A DNA stretch of 64,000 nt from Dipteronia dyeriana (GCA_032871835.1 CM065301.1:79950069-80014068), one strand, 5' to 3'; numbered from the stretch's first letter, positions 11,698-23,321 are shown. Numbers and translations: made by a program. The notes: generated by a model from the sequence alone, not told the origin.

Positions 11698-11913
11698 GTC
11701 ATGTTTTTTACACAATATTTACGTATACTCTGCTCTGTCGGAGCATCCTCCACAACTTTTTTGCCCCATTCCAACGAAAAAGAATAACTTACGTTCCTCC
11801 TCCTGATTAAAACCTGAATATAGATGCAATTATTTTACTAAATCAAATAAATAGCAAGGCGATGCTTTTCCGAGCGTAATTATTCGATTATCGGATTTGA
11901 ATCGAGCAAAAAA

Positions 11914-12032
11914 TGGGTGCATTACGAGTACTTCCCAGGAGGTAACCCATCCTAGTACTGCTTTCGCCCAAGCACGCTTAACTTCGGAGTTCTGATGGGA
12001 TCCGGTGCATTAGTGCTGGTATGGTCGCACCC
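11914..12032 (-). rRNA. 5S rRNA gene copy 37
   Basis: T6; A box intact, C box and IE one change each; the 5' half matches consensus. Confidence 0.92.
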
Positions 12033-12249
12033 GCTATGTCTTCTGTGCAATATTTACTTGAGCCTTACTCTGTCGGAGCATCCTCCACAACTATCTTACC
12101 TCATTCCAAAGAAATAGAATGAATTTCCATTCCTCCACCTGATTAAAACCTGATTATAGGTGTACTTATTCGACTAAATCAAAAAAATAGCAAGGCGACG
12201 CTTTTCTGAGCGTAATTATTCGATTATCGGATGCGAATCGAGCAAAAAA

Positions 12250-12368
12250 GGGGTGCAACTCGAGGACTTCCCAAGAGGTCACCCATCCTAGTACTGCTCT
12301 CGCCAAAGCAAGCTTTACTTCGTATTTCTGATGGAATCCGGTGCATTAGTGCTGGTATGGTCGCACCC
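12250..12368 (-). rRNA. 5S rRNA gene copy 38
   Basis: T6; C box one change, A box three. Confidence 0.9.
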
Positions 12369-12583
12369 GTAATGTTTTTGTGCAATATTTAATTAAGCCC
12401 TACTCTGTCGGAGCATCCTCAACAACTTTCTTACCCCATTCCAAAGAAAAAGAATAATTCTCGTTTCTCCACTTGATTAAAATCTGAATATAAGTGTAAT
12501 TATTCGATAAAATCAAATAAACAGCAAGGCGATGCTTTTCCGAGCATAATTATTCAATTATCGGATGCCAATCGAGCAAAAAA

Positions 12584-12702
12584 GATGTGCAACACGAGGA
12601 CTTCCCAGGAGGCAACCCATCCTAGTACTGCTCTCGCCCAAGCACGCATAACTTCGGAGTTCTGATGGGATCCGGTGCATTAGTGCCGGTTTGGTCGCAC
12701 CC
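12584..12702 (-). rRNA. 5S rRNA gene copy 39
   Basis: T6; C box two changes, A box one; relative of 23655 (shared GTGCCGGTTTGG). Confidence 0.9.
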
Positions 12703-12918
12703 GCCATGTTTTCTATGCAATATTTACTTAAGCCCTACTCTGCCGGAGCATCATCCAACACTTTTTTGCCTCATTCTTGAGAAAAAGAATAATTTACGTT
12801 CCTCTACCTGATTAAAACCTGAATATAGGTGTAATTCTTCAAAAAAAATCAAATAAAAAGCAAAGCGAGCTTTTTCGAGCTTAATTATTCATTTATCGGA
12901 TGCGAATTGAGCAAAAAA

Positions 12919-13037
12919 GGGGTACAACACGAGGACTTCGCAGGAGGTCAACCATCCAAGTACTGCTCTCGCCCAAGCACGCTTAACTTCGGAGTTCTGA
13001 TGAGGTCCGGTGCATTGGTGCTGGTATGGTCGCACCC
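12919..13037 (-). rRNA. 5S rRNA gene copy 40
   Basis: T6; IE and A box intact, C box two changes; relative of 23990. Confidence 0.9.
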
Positions 13038-13253
13038 GTCATGTTTTCTGCGTAATAATTACTTAAACCCTGCTCTGCCGGAGCATCCTTCACAACTTTT
13101 ATGCCCCATTCCAAAGAAAAAGAATAATTTACGTTCCTCCACCTGATTAAAACCTGATTATAGGTGTAATTATTCGACTAAATCAAGTAAATAGCAAGGC
13201 GATGCTTTTCCGATCGTAATTATTCGATTATCGGAAGCGAATCGAGCAAAAAA

Positions 13254-13372
13254 AGGGTGCAATACGAGGAATTCCCATAAGGTCACCCATCCTATTACTG
13301 CGCTCGCCCAAGCATGCTTAACTTCGGAGTTTTGATGGAATCCGGTGCATTAGTGCTGGTATGGTCGCACCC
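13254..13372 (-). rRNA. 5S rRNA gene copy 41
   Basis: T7; C box two changes, IE and A box one each; relatives at 16791 and 24325. Confidence 0.9.
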
Positions 13373-13535
13373 GTAATGTTTCTGTACAATATTTAATTAA
13401 ACCTTACTCCGCCGGAGCATCCTCCACAACTTTCTTATTTCATTTCAAAGAAAAATAATAATTTTCATTCCTCTACATGATTTAAACATGAATATAGGTG
13501 TAATTATTCTACTAAATCAAATAAACAGCAAGGCG

Positions 13536-13594
13536 ATGCTTAACTTCGGAGTTCTTATGGGATCCGGTGTATTAGTGCCGGTATGGTCGCACCC
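13536..13594 (-). pseudogene. Truncated 5S, copy 42 (5' half only)
   Basis: The 5' 59 nt are kept; the spacer GGCGATGCT runs straight into TTAACTTCGG, with ATGCT common to both sides of the break. C box, IE, part of the A box and the terminator are missing. Confidence 0.88.
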
Positions 13595-13810
13595 GTAATG
13601 TTTTCTGCGTAATATTTACTTAAACCCTACTCTGCCGGAGCATCCTTCTTAATTTTTTTGCCCAATTCCAAAGAAAAATAATAATTTACGTTCCTCAACC
13701 TGATTAAAACCTAAATATAGGTGTAATAATTCGATTAAATCAAATAATTAGCAAGGCGACGATTTTTCGAGCGTAATTATTCGATTATCGGATGCGGTTC
13801 AAGCAAAAAA

Positions 13811-13929
13811 CGGTTACAACACGAGCACTTCCCAATAGGTCACCCATCCTAGTACTGTTGTCGCCCAAGCACGCTTAACTTCGGAGTTCTGATAGGATCT
13901 GGTGCATTAGTGCTGATATTGTCCCACCC
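13811..13929 (-). rRNA. 5S rRNA gene copy 43
   Basis: T6; A box intact, C box and IE two changes each; 5' end altered (ATTGTCCCACCC). Relative of 18796. Confidence 0.9.
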
Positions 13930-14127
13930 GTCATGTTTCTGTGCAATATTTACTTAAACCTTACTCTGCCAGAGCATCCTGCACAACTTTCTTACCTCAT
14001 TCCAAGGAAAAAGAATAATTTACTTTCCTCCACATGAGAGTAATTATTCTACATAATCAAATAAAGAGCAAGGCACCGCTTTTCCGAGAGTAATTATTCG
14101 ATTATCGGATGCGAATCGATCAAAAAA

Positions 14128-14246
14128 TGGGTGCAACACGAGGACTTCCTAGGAGGTCACCCATCCAAGTACTGCTCTCCCCCAAGCACGCCTCACTTCG
14201 GAGTTCTGATAAGATCCGGTGCAATAGTGAAGGTATGGTAGCGCCC
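14128..14246 (-). rRNA. 5S rRNA gene copy 44
   Basis: T6; C box two changes, IE one, A box two. Downstream spacer is about 18 bp short after CACATGA. Confidence 0.88.
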
Positions 14247-14462
14247 GTCATGTTTTCTGCGCAATATTTAATTAAGCTCTGCTCTGTTGGATCATCCTCC
14301 AAAACTTTCTTGCCCCATTCCAAAGAAAAAGAATAATTTCCGTTCCTCCACCTGATTAAAACCTGAATATAGGTGTAATTATTCGACAAAATCAAATAAA
14401 TAGCATGGCGACAATTTTCCGAGCGTAATTATACGATTATCAGATGCGAATCGAGCAAAAAA

Positions 14463-14578
14463 AGGGTGCACGAGCACTTCCCTGGAGGTCACCCATTCTT
14501 GTACTGCTCTCGCCCAAGCACGCTTAACTTCAGAGTTCTGATGGGATCTGGTGCATTAGTGCTGGTATGGTTGCACAC
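14463..14578 (-). rRNA. 5S rRNA gene copy 45
   Basis: T7; three bases lost in the 3' end (GGGTGCACGAGC); C box two changes, A box intact. Confidence 0.88.
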
Positions 14579-14793
14579 GTCATGTTTCTATGCAATATTT
14601 ACTTAAACCTTACTCTGTCGGAGCATCCTCCACAACTTTCTTAACCCATTCCAAAGAAAAATATTAATTTCCGTTCCTCTATCTTATTAAAACCTGAATA
14701 TAGATGTAATTATTCGACTAAATCAAATAAACAGCAAGGCTACGCTTTTTCGAGCATAATTATTCTATTATCGGATGAGAATCGAACAAAAAA

Positions 14794-14911
14794 GGAGTGC
14801 AACACGAGGACTTCCCAGGAGGTTACCCATCCTAGTACTGCTCTCGCTTAAGCATGCTTAACTTCGGATTCTAATGGGATCTAGTGCATTAGTGATGGTA
14901 TGGATGCACCC
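14794..14911 (-). rRNA. 5S rRNA gene copy 46
   Basis: T6; C box one change, A box two; one base lost at GGATTCTAATG. Confidence 0.9.
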
Positions 14912-15127
14912 GTCATGTTTTCTGCGCAATATTTACTTAAACCCTACTCTGTCGGAGCATCCTCCATAACATTCTTACCCCATTCAAAAGAAAAATAATA
15001 ATTCTCGTTCCTCCACCTGATTTAAACCTGAATATAGGTGTAATTATTCTACAAAATAAAATAAACAGCAAGAATACGTTTTTCCGAGCGTAATTATTCA
15101 ATTATCGGATGCGAATCGAGCAAAAAA

Positions 15128-15246
15128 AAGGTGAAACACGAGGCTTTCTCTGGAGGTCACCCATCCTAGTACTGCTTTCGCCCAAGCACGTATAACTTCG
15201 GAGATCTGATGGGATCCTGTGCATTAGTGCTGGTATTGTCGCACCC
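15128..15246 (-). rRNA. 5S rRNA gene copy 47
   Basis: T8; C box and IE one change each, A box two; relative of 19447. Confidence 0.9.
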
Positions 15247-15462
15247 TTCATGTTTTCTACGCAATATTTACTTAAGCTCTACTCTGTCGGACCATCCTCC
15301 AACACTTTTTTGCCCCATTACGAAGAAAAAGAATAATTTACGTTCCTCCACCTGATTAAAACCTGAATACTGGTGTAATTATTCGATTAAATCAAACAAA
15401 TAGCAAGACGATGCTTTTCCGAGCGTAATTATTCGATTATCGGATGCGAATCGAGCAAAAAA

Positions 15463-15581
15463 GGGGTGCAACACGAGGACTTCCCAGGAGGTCACCCATC
15501 CTAGTACTGCTCTCGCCCAAGCATGCTTAATTTCGGAGTTCTGATTGAATCTGGTGCATTAGTGCTGGTATGGTCGCACCC
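15463..15581 (-). rRNA. 5S rRNA gene copy 48
   Basis: T6; C box and IE intact, A box two changes; 3' half near consensus. Confidence 0.92.
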
Positions 15582-15796
15582 GTAATGTTTCTGTACGATA
15601 TTTAATTAAACCTTACTCTGCCGGAGCGTCCTCCACAACTATCTTGCCTCATTGCAAATAAAAAGATTAATTTCCGTTCCTCCATCTGATTAAAACCTGA
15701 GTATAGATGTAATTATTTGACTAAATCAAATAAACAGCAAGGCGACACTTTTCCGAGCGTAATTATTCGGTTATCTGATACGAATCGAGCAAAAAA

Positions 15797-15914
15797 GGGG
15801 TGCAACACGAGGACTTCCCGGGATGTCACCTATCTTAGTACTGCTCTCGCCCAAGAACGCTTAACTTCGGATTCTGATGGAATCTTGTGTATTAGTGCTG
15901 GTATGGTCGCACCT
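15797..15914 (-). rRNA. 5S rRNA gene copy 49
   Basis: T6; C box four changes, A box one; one base lost at GGATTCTG. Confidence 0.88.
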
Positions 15915-16120
15915 GTCACGTTTTCTGCGCAATATTTACTTAAGCCTTACTCTGTCAGAGCATCCTCCACAACTATCTTACCCCATTCCAAAGAAAAAGA
16001 GTAATTTCTTTTCCTCCACCTGAATATAGGTGTAATTCTTCGACAAAATCAAATAAACAGCAAGGCGACGCTTTTTCGAGCGTAATTATTCGTTTATCGG
16101 ATGTGAATCGAGCAAAAAAA

Positions 16121-16239
16121 GGGGTGCAACACGAGGACTTCCCATAAGGTCACCCATCTTAGAACTACTCTCGCCCAAGCAAGCTTAACTTCGGAGTTCT
16201 GATGAGATCTGGTGCATTAGTGCTGGTATGGTCGCACAC
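16121..16239 (-). rRNA. 5S rRNA gene copy 50
   Basis: T7; C box three changes, A box one; downstream spacer about 11 bp short. Confidence 0.9.
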
Positions 16240-16455
16240 ATCATGTTTTCTGCGAAATTTTTACTTAAACCATGCTCTGCCGGAGCATCCTTCACAACAT
16301 TTTTGTCCCATTCCAAATAAAAAGACTAATTTCCATTCCTCCATCTGATTAAAACCTTAATATAGATGTAATTATTCTATTAAATGAAATAAAGAGCAAG
16401 GCGACACTTTTTCGAGCGTAATTATTCGATTATCGGATGCGAATCGAGGAAAAAA

Positions 16456-16574
16456 AAGGTGCAACACGAGCAATTCCTAGGAGGTCACCCATCCTAGTAC
16501 TGCTCTCGCACAGGCACGCTTAACTTCGGAGTTCTGATGGGATCCGGTGCATTGGTGCTGGTATGGTCGCACCC
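16456..16574 (-). rRNA. 5S rRNA gene copy 51
   Basis: T8; C box and A box one change each, IE intact. Confidence 0.9.
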
Positions 16575-16790
16575 GTCATGTTTTCAGCGTAATAATTACT
16601 TTAACCTTGCTCTGCCGGAGCATCCTTCACAACTTTTTTGCACCATTCCAAAGAAAAAGAATAATTTACGTTCCTCCACCTGATTAAAACCTGATTATAG
16701 GTGTAATTATTCGACTAAATCAAGTAAATAGCAAGGCGATGCTTTTCCGAGTGTAATTATTCGATTATCGGATGCGAATCGAGCAAAAAA

Positions 16791-16909
16791 AGGGTGCAAT
16801 ACGAGGACTTCCCTTAAGGTCACCCATCCTAGTACTGCGCTCGCCCAAGCATGCTTAACTTCGGAGTTTTGATGGAATCCGGTGCATTAGTGCTGGTATA
16901 GTCGCACCC
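16791..16909 (-). rRNA. 5S rRNA gene copy 52
   Basis: T7; C box three changes, IE and A box one each. Confidence 0.9.
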
Positions 16910-17124
16910 GTAATGTTTCTATGCAATATTTAATTAAAACTTAGTCCGCCGGAGCATCCTCCACAACTTTCTTACCTCATTTCAAAGAAAAATAATAATT
17001 TCCGTTCCTCCACATGATTAAAACATGAATATAGGTGTAATTATTCTACTAAATCAAATAAACAGCAAGGCGACGCTTTTCCGAGCGTAAATATTCGAGT
17101 ATCGGATGAGAATTGAGCAAAAAA

Positions 17125-17243
17125 GGGGTGCAGTACGAGTACTTCCCAGGAGGTCACCTATCCTAGTACTGCTCTCGCTCAAAAACGCTTAACTTCGGAG
17201 TTCTGATGGGATCCGGGGCATTAGTGCTGGTATGGTCGCACCC
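17125..17243 (-). rRNA. 5S rRNA gene copy 53
   Basis: T6; C box one change, A box two; 3' end reads CAGTACGAGTAC on plus. Relative of 24658. Confidence 0.9.
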
Positions 17244-17460
17244 GTTATGTCTTCTGTGCAATATTTACTTGAGCCTTACTCTGTCGGAGCATCCTCCTTT
17301 ACTATCTTACCCTATTCCAAAGAAAAAGAATGAATTTTCGTTCCTCCACCTGATTAAAACCTGAATATAGGTGTAATTATTCAACAAAATCAAATAAACA
17401 GCAAGACGACGCTTTTCCAAGCGTAATTATTCGATTATCGGATGCTAATCGAGCAAAAAA

Positions 17461-17578
17461 TGGGTGCAACAAGAGGACTTCCCAGGAGGTCTCCAATCCT
17501 AGTACTGCTCTCGCCCAAGAACTCTAAACTTCAGATTCTGATGGGATCTGGTGTATTAGTGCTGGTATGGTCGCACCC
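17461..17578 (-). rRNA. 5S rRNA gene copy 54
   Basis: T6; C box two changes, A box three; one base lost at AGATTCTG. Confidence 0.9.
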
Positions 17579-17791
17579 GTCATGTTTTCTGTGCAATATT
17601 TACTTAAGCATTATTCTGTAGGAGCATCCTCCACAACTATATTACCCCATTCCAAAGAAAAAGAATAATTTCCGTTCCACCTGATTAAAACCTGAATATA
17701 GGTGTAATTCTTCGACAAAATAAAATAAAAAGCAAGACGACGCTTTTTCGAGAGTAATTATTATTTTATCGGATGCGAATAGAGTAAAAAA

Positions 17792-17910
17792 GGGATGCAA
17801 CACGAGGACTTCTGAGGAGGTCACCCATGCTAGTACTGCTCTCGCCCAAGCACGCTTAACTTCGGAGTTCTGATGGGATATGGTGCATTAGTGCTGGTAT
17901 GGCCGCACCC
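17792..17910 (-). rRNA. 5S rRNA gene copy 55
   Basis: T6; IE and A box intact, C box two changes. Relative of 25328. Confidence 0.9.
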
Positions 17911-18126
17911 GTCATGTTTTCTGGGCAATATTTACTTAAACCCTGCTCTGCCGGAGCATCCTCCGAATATTTCTTACTCCATCCCAAATAAAAAGATTAA
18001 TTTCCGTTCCTCCATCCGATTAAAACCTGAATATAGATATAATTATTTGACTAAATCAAATAAACAGCAAGGCGTTGCTTTTCCGAGCGTAATTATTCGA
18101 TTATCGGATGAGAATCGAGCAAAAAA

Positions 18127-18245
18127 GGGGTTCAACACGAGGACTTCCCAGGAGGTCACCCATCCTAGTACTGCTCTCGCCCAAGCACACTTAACTTCGG
18201 AGTTCTGATGGGATCCGATGCATTAGTGCCGGTACGGTCGCACCC
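18127..18245 (-). rRNA. 5S rRNA gene copy 56
   Basis: T6; C box and IE intact, A box one change (CpG to CpA on plus). Confidence 0.92.
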
Positions 18246-18460
18246 GTAGTGTTTATGTGCAATATTTACTTAAACCTTACTCCGCGGGGGCATCCACCAC
18301 AACTTTCTTACCTCATTCCATTGAAAAATATTAATTTCCGTTCCTCCACATGTTTAAAACCTGAAGATTGGTGTAATTATTCTACTAAATCAAATAAACA
18401 GCAAGGCGACGCTTTTTCGAGAGTAATTATTCGATTATCGGATGCGAATCGAGCAAAAAA

Positions 18461-18579
18461 TGGATGCAACATGAGGACTTCCCAGTAGGTAATCCATCCT
18501 AGTACTGCTCTCGCCCAAGCACTCTTAACTTCGGAGTTCTGATGGGATCCGGTGTATTAGTGCCGGTATGGTCGCACAC
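18461..18579 (-). rRNA. 5S rRNA gene copy 57
   Basis: T6; C box three changes, A box one. Full-length relative of the truncated copy at 13536. Confidence 0.9.
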
Positions 18580-18795
18580 GTAATGTTTTCTGCGTAATAT
18601 TTACTTAAACCCTACTCTGCCGGAGCATCCTCCTTAATTTTTTTGCCCCATTCCAAAGAAAAATAATAATTTACGTTCCTCAACCTGTTTAAAACCTAAA
18701 TATAGGTGTAATAATTCGATTAAATCAAATAAATAGCAAGGCGACGATTTTCCGAGCGTAATTATTCGATTATCGGATGCGGTTCGAGCAAAACA

Positions 18796-18914
18796 TGGTT
18801 GCAACACGAGAACTTCCCAACAAGTCACTCATCCTAGTACTGCTGTCGCCCAAGCACGCTTAACTTCGGAGTTCTGATGGGATCTGGTGCATTAGTGCTG
18901 ATATTGTCCCACCC
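18796..18914 (-). rRNA. 5S rRNA gene copy 58
   Basis: Only T4, broken by G (AAAACATGG on plus); C box four changes, IE one, A box intact. Confidence 0.88.
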
Positions 18915-19112
18915 GTCATGTTTCTGTGCAATATTTACTTAAACCTTACTCTACCAGAGCATCCTCCACAACTTTCTTACCTCAGTCCAAAGAAAAAGAA
19001 TAATTTACGTTCCTTCACATGAGAGTAATTATTCTACATAATCAAATAAATAGCAAGGTAACGCTTTTCCGAGAGTAGTTATTCAATTATCGGATGCGAA
19101 TCGATCAAAAAA

Positions 19113-19230
19113 TGGGTGCAACACGAGGACTTCCCAGGAGGTCACCCATCCTAGTACTGCTCTCGCTCAAGCATGCTTAACTTCAGATTCTAATGGGATC
19201 TAGTGCATTAGTGATGGTATGGACGCACCC
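19113..19230 (-). rRNA. 5S rRNA gene copy 59, chimeric
   Basis: T6; C box and IE intact, A box one change. The 3' side and flank match 14128, the 5' side matches 14794, which marks a recombination point inside the gene. Confidence 0.9.
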
Positions 19231-19446
19231 GTCATATTTTCTGCGCAATATTTACTTAATCCCTACTCTGTCGGAGCATCCTCCACAACTTTCTTACCCC
19301 ATTCCAAAGAAAAAGAATAATTCTCGTTCATCCACCTGATTAAAACCTGAATATAGGTGTAATTATTCTACAAAATAAAAAAAACAGCAAGAATACGTTT
19401 TTCCGAGCGTAATTATTCAATTATCGGATGCGAATCGAGCAAAAAA

Positions 19447-19565
19447 AAGGTGAAGCACGAGGACTTCCCTGGAGGTCACCCACCCTAGTACTGCTTTCGC
19501 CCAAGCACGTATAACTTCGGAGTTTTGATTGGATCCTGTGCATTAGTGCTGGTATGGTCGCACCC
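19447..19565 (-). rRNA. 5S rRNA gene copy 60
   Basis: T8; C box two changes, IE one, A box two. Confidence 0.9.
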
Positions 19566-19781
19566 TTCATGTTTTCTGCACAATATTTACTTAAGCTCTA
19601 CTCTGCCAGACCATCCTCCAACACTTTTTTGCCCCATTACGAAGAATAAAAATAATTTACGTTCCTCCACCTGATTATAACCTGAATATTGGTTTTATTA
19701 TTCAATTAAAACAAATAAATAGCAAGGCGACGCTTTTCCGAGCATAATTATTTGATTATCGGATGCGAATCGAGCAAAAAA

Positions 19782-19900
19782 GGGGTGCAAAACAAGGACT
19801 TCCCAGGAGGTCACCCATCCCATTGCTGCTCTTGCCCAAGCACGTTTAACTTCGGAGTTCTGATGGGATAAGGTGCATTAGTGGTGGTATGGTAACACCC
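19782..19900 (-). rRNA. 5S rRNA gene copy 61
   Basis: T6; one change in each box; GTGGTGGTATGGTAACACCC at the 5' end. Confidence 0.9.
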
Positions 19901-20115
19901 GTCATGCTTTCTACGAAATATTTAATTAAGCCCTGCTCTGCCGGAGCATCCTCCACAACTTTCTTGCCCCATTCCAAAGAAAAACAATATATTATGTTCC
20001 TCCATCTGATTAAAACCTGAATATAGGTGAATTATTCGAAAAAATCAAATAAACAGCATGGCGATGCTTTTCCGAGCGTAATTATTCGATTATCGGATGT
20101 GAATCGAGGAAAAAA

Positions 20116-20232
20116 GGGGTACAATACGAGGACTTCCCAAGGGGTCACCCATCCTAGTACCGCTCTCCCAAACACGCTTAATTTCGGAGTTTTGAGGGGA
20201 TCCGGTGCATTAGTACTAGTATGGTCTCACCC
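20116..20232 (-). rRNA. 5S rRNA gene copy 62
   Basis: T6; C box two changes, two bases lost at the IE (CTCTCCCAAAC), A box two. Confidence 0.88.
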
Positions 20233-20445
20233 GTCATGTTTTCTGTGCAATATTAACTTAAACCCTGCTATGCCGGAGCATCCTCCACAACTTTCTTGCC
20301 CTATTCCAAAGAAAAAGAACAATTAATGTTCATCCACCTGATTAAAACCTGAATATAGGTGTAATTATTCTACAAAATCAAAAAAGCATAAAGGCGACGC
20401 TTTTTCGAGCGTAATTATTCGATTATCGGATGCGAATCGAGCAAA

Positions 20446-20501
20446 GCAGTGCAACACGAGTACTTCCCAGGAGGTCACCCATCCTAGTACTGGTCGCGCA
20501 C
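20446..20501 (-). pseudogene. Truncated 5S, copy 63
   Basis: The 3' 45 nt with an intact C box join about 10 nt of 5' end (AGTACTG then GTCGCGCAC). IE and A box are deleted, and the T-run is reduced to T3 (GCAAAGCAG on plus). Confidence 0.87.
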
Positions 20502-20717
20502 GTCATGTTTTCCGCGTAATATTTAATTAAGCTCCGCTATGCCGGTGCATCCTCCAAAACTTTCTTGCCCCATTCCAAACAAAAAGAATAATTTCCGTTC
20601 CTCCACCTGTTTAAAACCTGAATATTGGTGTAATTATTCGACAAAATCAAAAAAACAGCAAGGCGACGCTTTTCCGAGCGTAATTATTCGATTAACGGAT
20701 GCGAATCGAGCAAAAAA

Positions 20718-20836
20718 ACGGTGTAACACGAGGACTTCCCAGGAGGTTACCCATCCTAGTACTGCTCTCGCCCAAGCAAGCTTAACTTCGGAGTTCTGAT
20801 GGGATCCGGTGCATTAGTGCTGGAATGGTCGCACCC
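20718..20836 (-). rRNA. 5S rRNA gene copy 64
   Basis: T7; C box and A box one change each; 5' half near consensus. Confidence 0.92.
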
Positions 20837-21051
20837 GTCATGTTTTCTGAGAAATATTTACTTAAACCTTACTCTGTCGGAGCATCCTCCACAACTATCT
20901 TTCCCCATTCCTAAGAAAAAAATAATTTCAGTTCCTCCACCTGATTAAAACCTGAATATAGGTGTAATTATTCGACAAAATCAAATAAACAGAAAGGCAA
21001 CGCTTTTCCGAGCGTAATTATTCGATTATTGGATGTGAATCGAGCAAAAAA

Positions 21052-21170
21052 AGGGTGCAACACGAGGACTTCCCAGGAGGTCACCCATCCTAGTACTGTT
21101 CTCGCCTAAGCACGCTTAACTTCGGAGTTCTGATGGGATCCAGAGCATTAATGTTGGTATTGTCGCACCC
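21052..21170 (-). rRNA. 5S rRNA gene copy 65
   Basis: T7; C box intact, IE and A box one change each. Confidence 0.9.
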
Positions 21171-21386
21171 GTTATGTTTTCTGCGCAATATTAACTTAAA
21201 CCCTGCTATGCAGGAGTATTCTCCACAACTTTCTTGCCCCATTCCAAAGAAAAAGAATAATTAATGTTTATCCACCTGATTAAAACCTGAATATAGGTGT
21301 AATTATTCGGGAAAATCAAATAAACAGTAAGGCGACGCTTTTCCGAGCCTAATTATTAGATTATCGGATGCGAATCGAGAAAAAAA

Positions 21387-21505
21387 GCAGTGCAACACGA
21401 GGACTTCCCAGGAGGTCACCCATCCTAGTACTGGTCTCGCCCAAGTACGCTTAACTTCGGAGTTCTTATGGGATCCGGTGCATTAGTGCTGGTATGGTGG
21501 CACCG
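21387..21505 (-). rRNA. 5S rRNA gene copy 66
   Basis: T7; C box intact, IE and A box one change each; 5' end CGGTGCCACC. Confidence 0.9.
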
Positions 21506-21721
21506 GTCATGTTTTCTGTGCAATATTTACTTAAACCTTACTCTGTCGAAGCATCCTCCACAACTTTCTTACCTTATTCCAAAGAAAAAGAATAATTTAC
21601 GTTCCTCCACATGATAAAAACCTGAATATAGGTGTAATTATTCTACTAAATCAAATAAATAGCAAGATGACACTTTTCCGAGCATAATTATTAGATTATC
21701 GGATGCAAATCGATCAAAAAA

Positions 21722-21812
21722 AGGGTGCAACACAATTCTTCCGAGGAGGTCACCCATCCTAGTACTGCTCTTCCCCAAGCACGCCTCTCTTCGGAGCTCT
21801 GATCGGATCCGG
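21722..21812 (-). pseudogene. Truncated 5S, copy 67 (5' end lost)
   Basis: T7; 91 nt remain. GATCCGG runs into the spacer AGCATCC; CCGG is shared by the gene (ATCCGGTG) and the spacer (TGCCGGAG), a microhomology deletion that removed the transcription start and upstream box. Confidence 0.9.
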
Positions 21813-21984
21813 AGCATCCTTCAAAACTTTCTCTCTTCATTCCAAAGAAAAAGAAAAATTTCCGTTCCACCACCAGATAAAAACCTGAATATAGGTGTAA
21901 TTATTCGACAAAAACACATAAACAGCAAGGCGACAATTTTTCAAGTGTAATTATTCAATTATCAGATGCGAATCGAGCAAAAAA

Positions 21985-22103
21985 GAGGTGCAACACGAGG
22001 ACTTTCCTAGAGGTCACCCATCATAGTACTGCTCTCGCCCAAGCACGAATAACTTCGGAGATCTTATTGGATCCGGTGCATTAGTGTTGTTATGGTCGCA
22101 CCC
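21985..22103 (-). rRNA. 5S rRNA gene copy 68
   Basis: T6; C box three changes, A box two. Confidence 0.9.
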
Positions 22104-22318
22104 GTCATGTTTTCTGCACAATATTTTTTAAGCCCTACTCTGCCGGAGCATCCTCCAACACTTTTTTACCCCATTCCAAAGAAAAAGACTAATTTCCATA
22201 CCTCAACATGATTAAAACCTGAATATAGGTGTAATTGTTCTACTAAATCAAATAAACAGTAAGGCGACGCTTTTCCGAGTGTAATTATTCGATTTTCGGA
22301 TTCGAATCGAGCAAAAAC

Positions 22319-22436
22319 GGGGTATAACACGAGGACTTCCCAGGAGGTCACCCATCCTAGTTCTGCTCTCGCCCAAACACGCTAAACTTCGGAGTTTTTA
22401 TGGGATCCGGTGCATTAATGTTGGTACGGTCGCACC
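22319..22436 (-). rRNA. 5S rRNA gene copy 69
   Basis: T5; C box and IE intact, A box two changes; one base lost at the 5' end (GCACCGTTATG). Confidence 0.9.
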
Positions 22437-22652
22437 GTTATGTTTTCTGAGCAATATTTACTTGAGCCTTACTCTGTCGGAGAATCCTCCACAACTATCT
22501 TACCCCATTCCAAAGAAAAAGAATAATTTCCGTTCCTCCACCTGATTAAAACTTGAATATAGGTGTAATTATTCGATAAAATCAAATAAACAGCAAGGCG
22601 ATGCTTTTCCGAGTTTAATTACTCAATTATCGAATGCGAATCGAGAAAAAAA

Positions 22653-22771
22653 AGGGTGCAATAAGAGGACTTTCCAGGGGGTCACCCATCTTAGTATTGC
22701 TCTCGCCCAAACACGCTTAACTTAGGAGTTCTGATGGGATCCGGTGCATTAGTGCTGGTATGCTTGCACCC
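22653..22771 (-). rRNA. 5S rRNA gene copy 70
   Basis: T8; C box two changes, A box one; TATGCTTGC at the 5' end. Confidence 0.9.
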
Positions 22772-22987
22772 GTCATGTTTTCTGCGTAATATTTACTTAA
22801 ATCCTGCTCTGCCGGAGCATCTTTCACAACTTTTTTGCCCCAATCCAAAGAAAAGTAATAATTTACGTTCGTCCACCTGATTAAAACCTTAATATAGGTG
22901 TAATTATTCGACTAAATCAAATAAATTGCAATGCGTCGATTTTCCGAGAGTAATTATTCGATTATCGGAAGCGAATCGAGCAAAAAA

Positions 22988-23106
22988 AAGGTGCAACACA
23001 AGCACTTCTCAGGAGGTCACCCATCCTAGTACTGCTCTCGCCCAAGCACGCTTAACTTCGGAATTCTTATGGGATCCGGTGCATTAGTGCTGGTATGGTC
23101 GCACCG
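22988..23106 (-). rRNA. 5S rRNA gene copy 71
   Basis: T8; C box, IE and A box all intact. Changes are at the ends and at GGAATTCTTATG. Confidence 0.93.
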
Positions 23107-23321
23107 GTCATTTCTCTGTGCAATATTTACTTAAACCTTACTCTGCCGAAGCATCCTCCACAACTTTCTTACCCCATTGCAAATAAAAAAAATTATTTAT
23201 GTTCCTCCATCTGATTAAAACCTGAATATAATTGTAATTATTTGACTAAATCAAATAAACAGCAAGGCGACGCTTTTCAGAGAGTAATTATTCGATTATC
23301 GGATGAGAATCGAGCACAAAA

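Larger units (their letters stand above)
13541..15480. repeat. Segment repeated at 18.5-19.8 kb
   Basis: This shares the GTGCCGG gene start, the GTCCCACCC end and the CACATGAGAGTAATTATTC spacer deletion with 18526-19800. The offset changes from 4985 to 4319 bp within the partner gene 19113-19230. Confidence 0.75.
16545..18190. repeat. Five-unit segment repeated at 24 kb
   Basis: This matches 24080-25726 at an offset of about 7534 bp, sharing the AATAATTACTTTAACC spacer, the GCGCTCG change and the GGGGTTCAACACG gene end. Confidence 0.75.
18526..19800. repeat. Shortened partner of 13.5-15.5 kb
   Basis: This matches 13541-15480 but lacks two units. The gene 19113-19230 joins the 3' part of the 14128 gene to the 5' part of the 14794 gene, as expected from unequal exchange. 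Confidence 0.75.
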
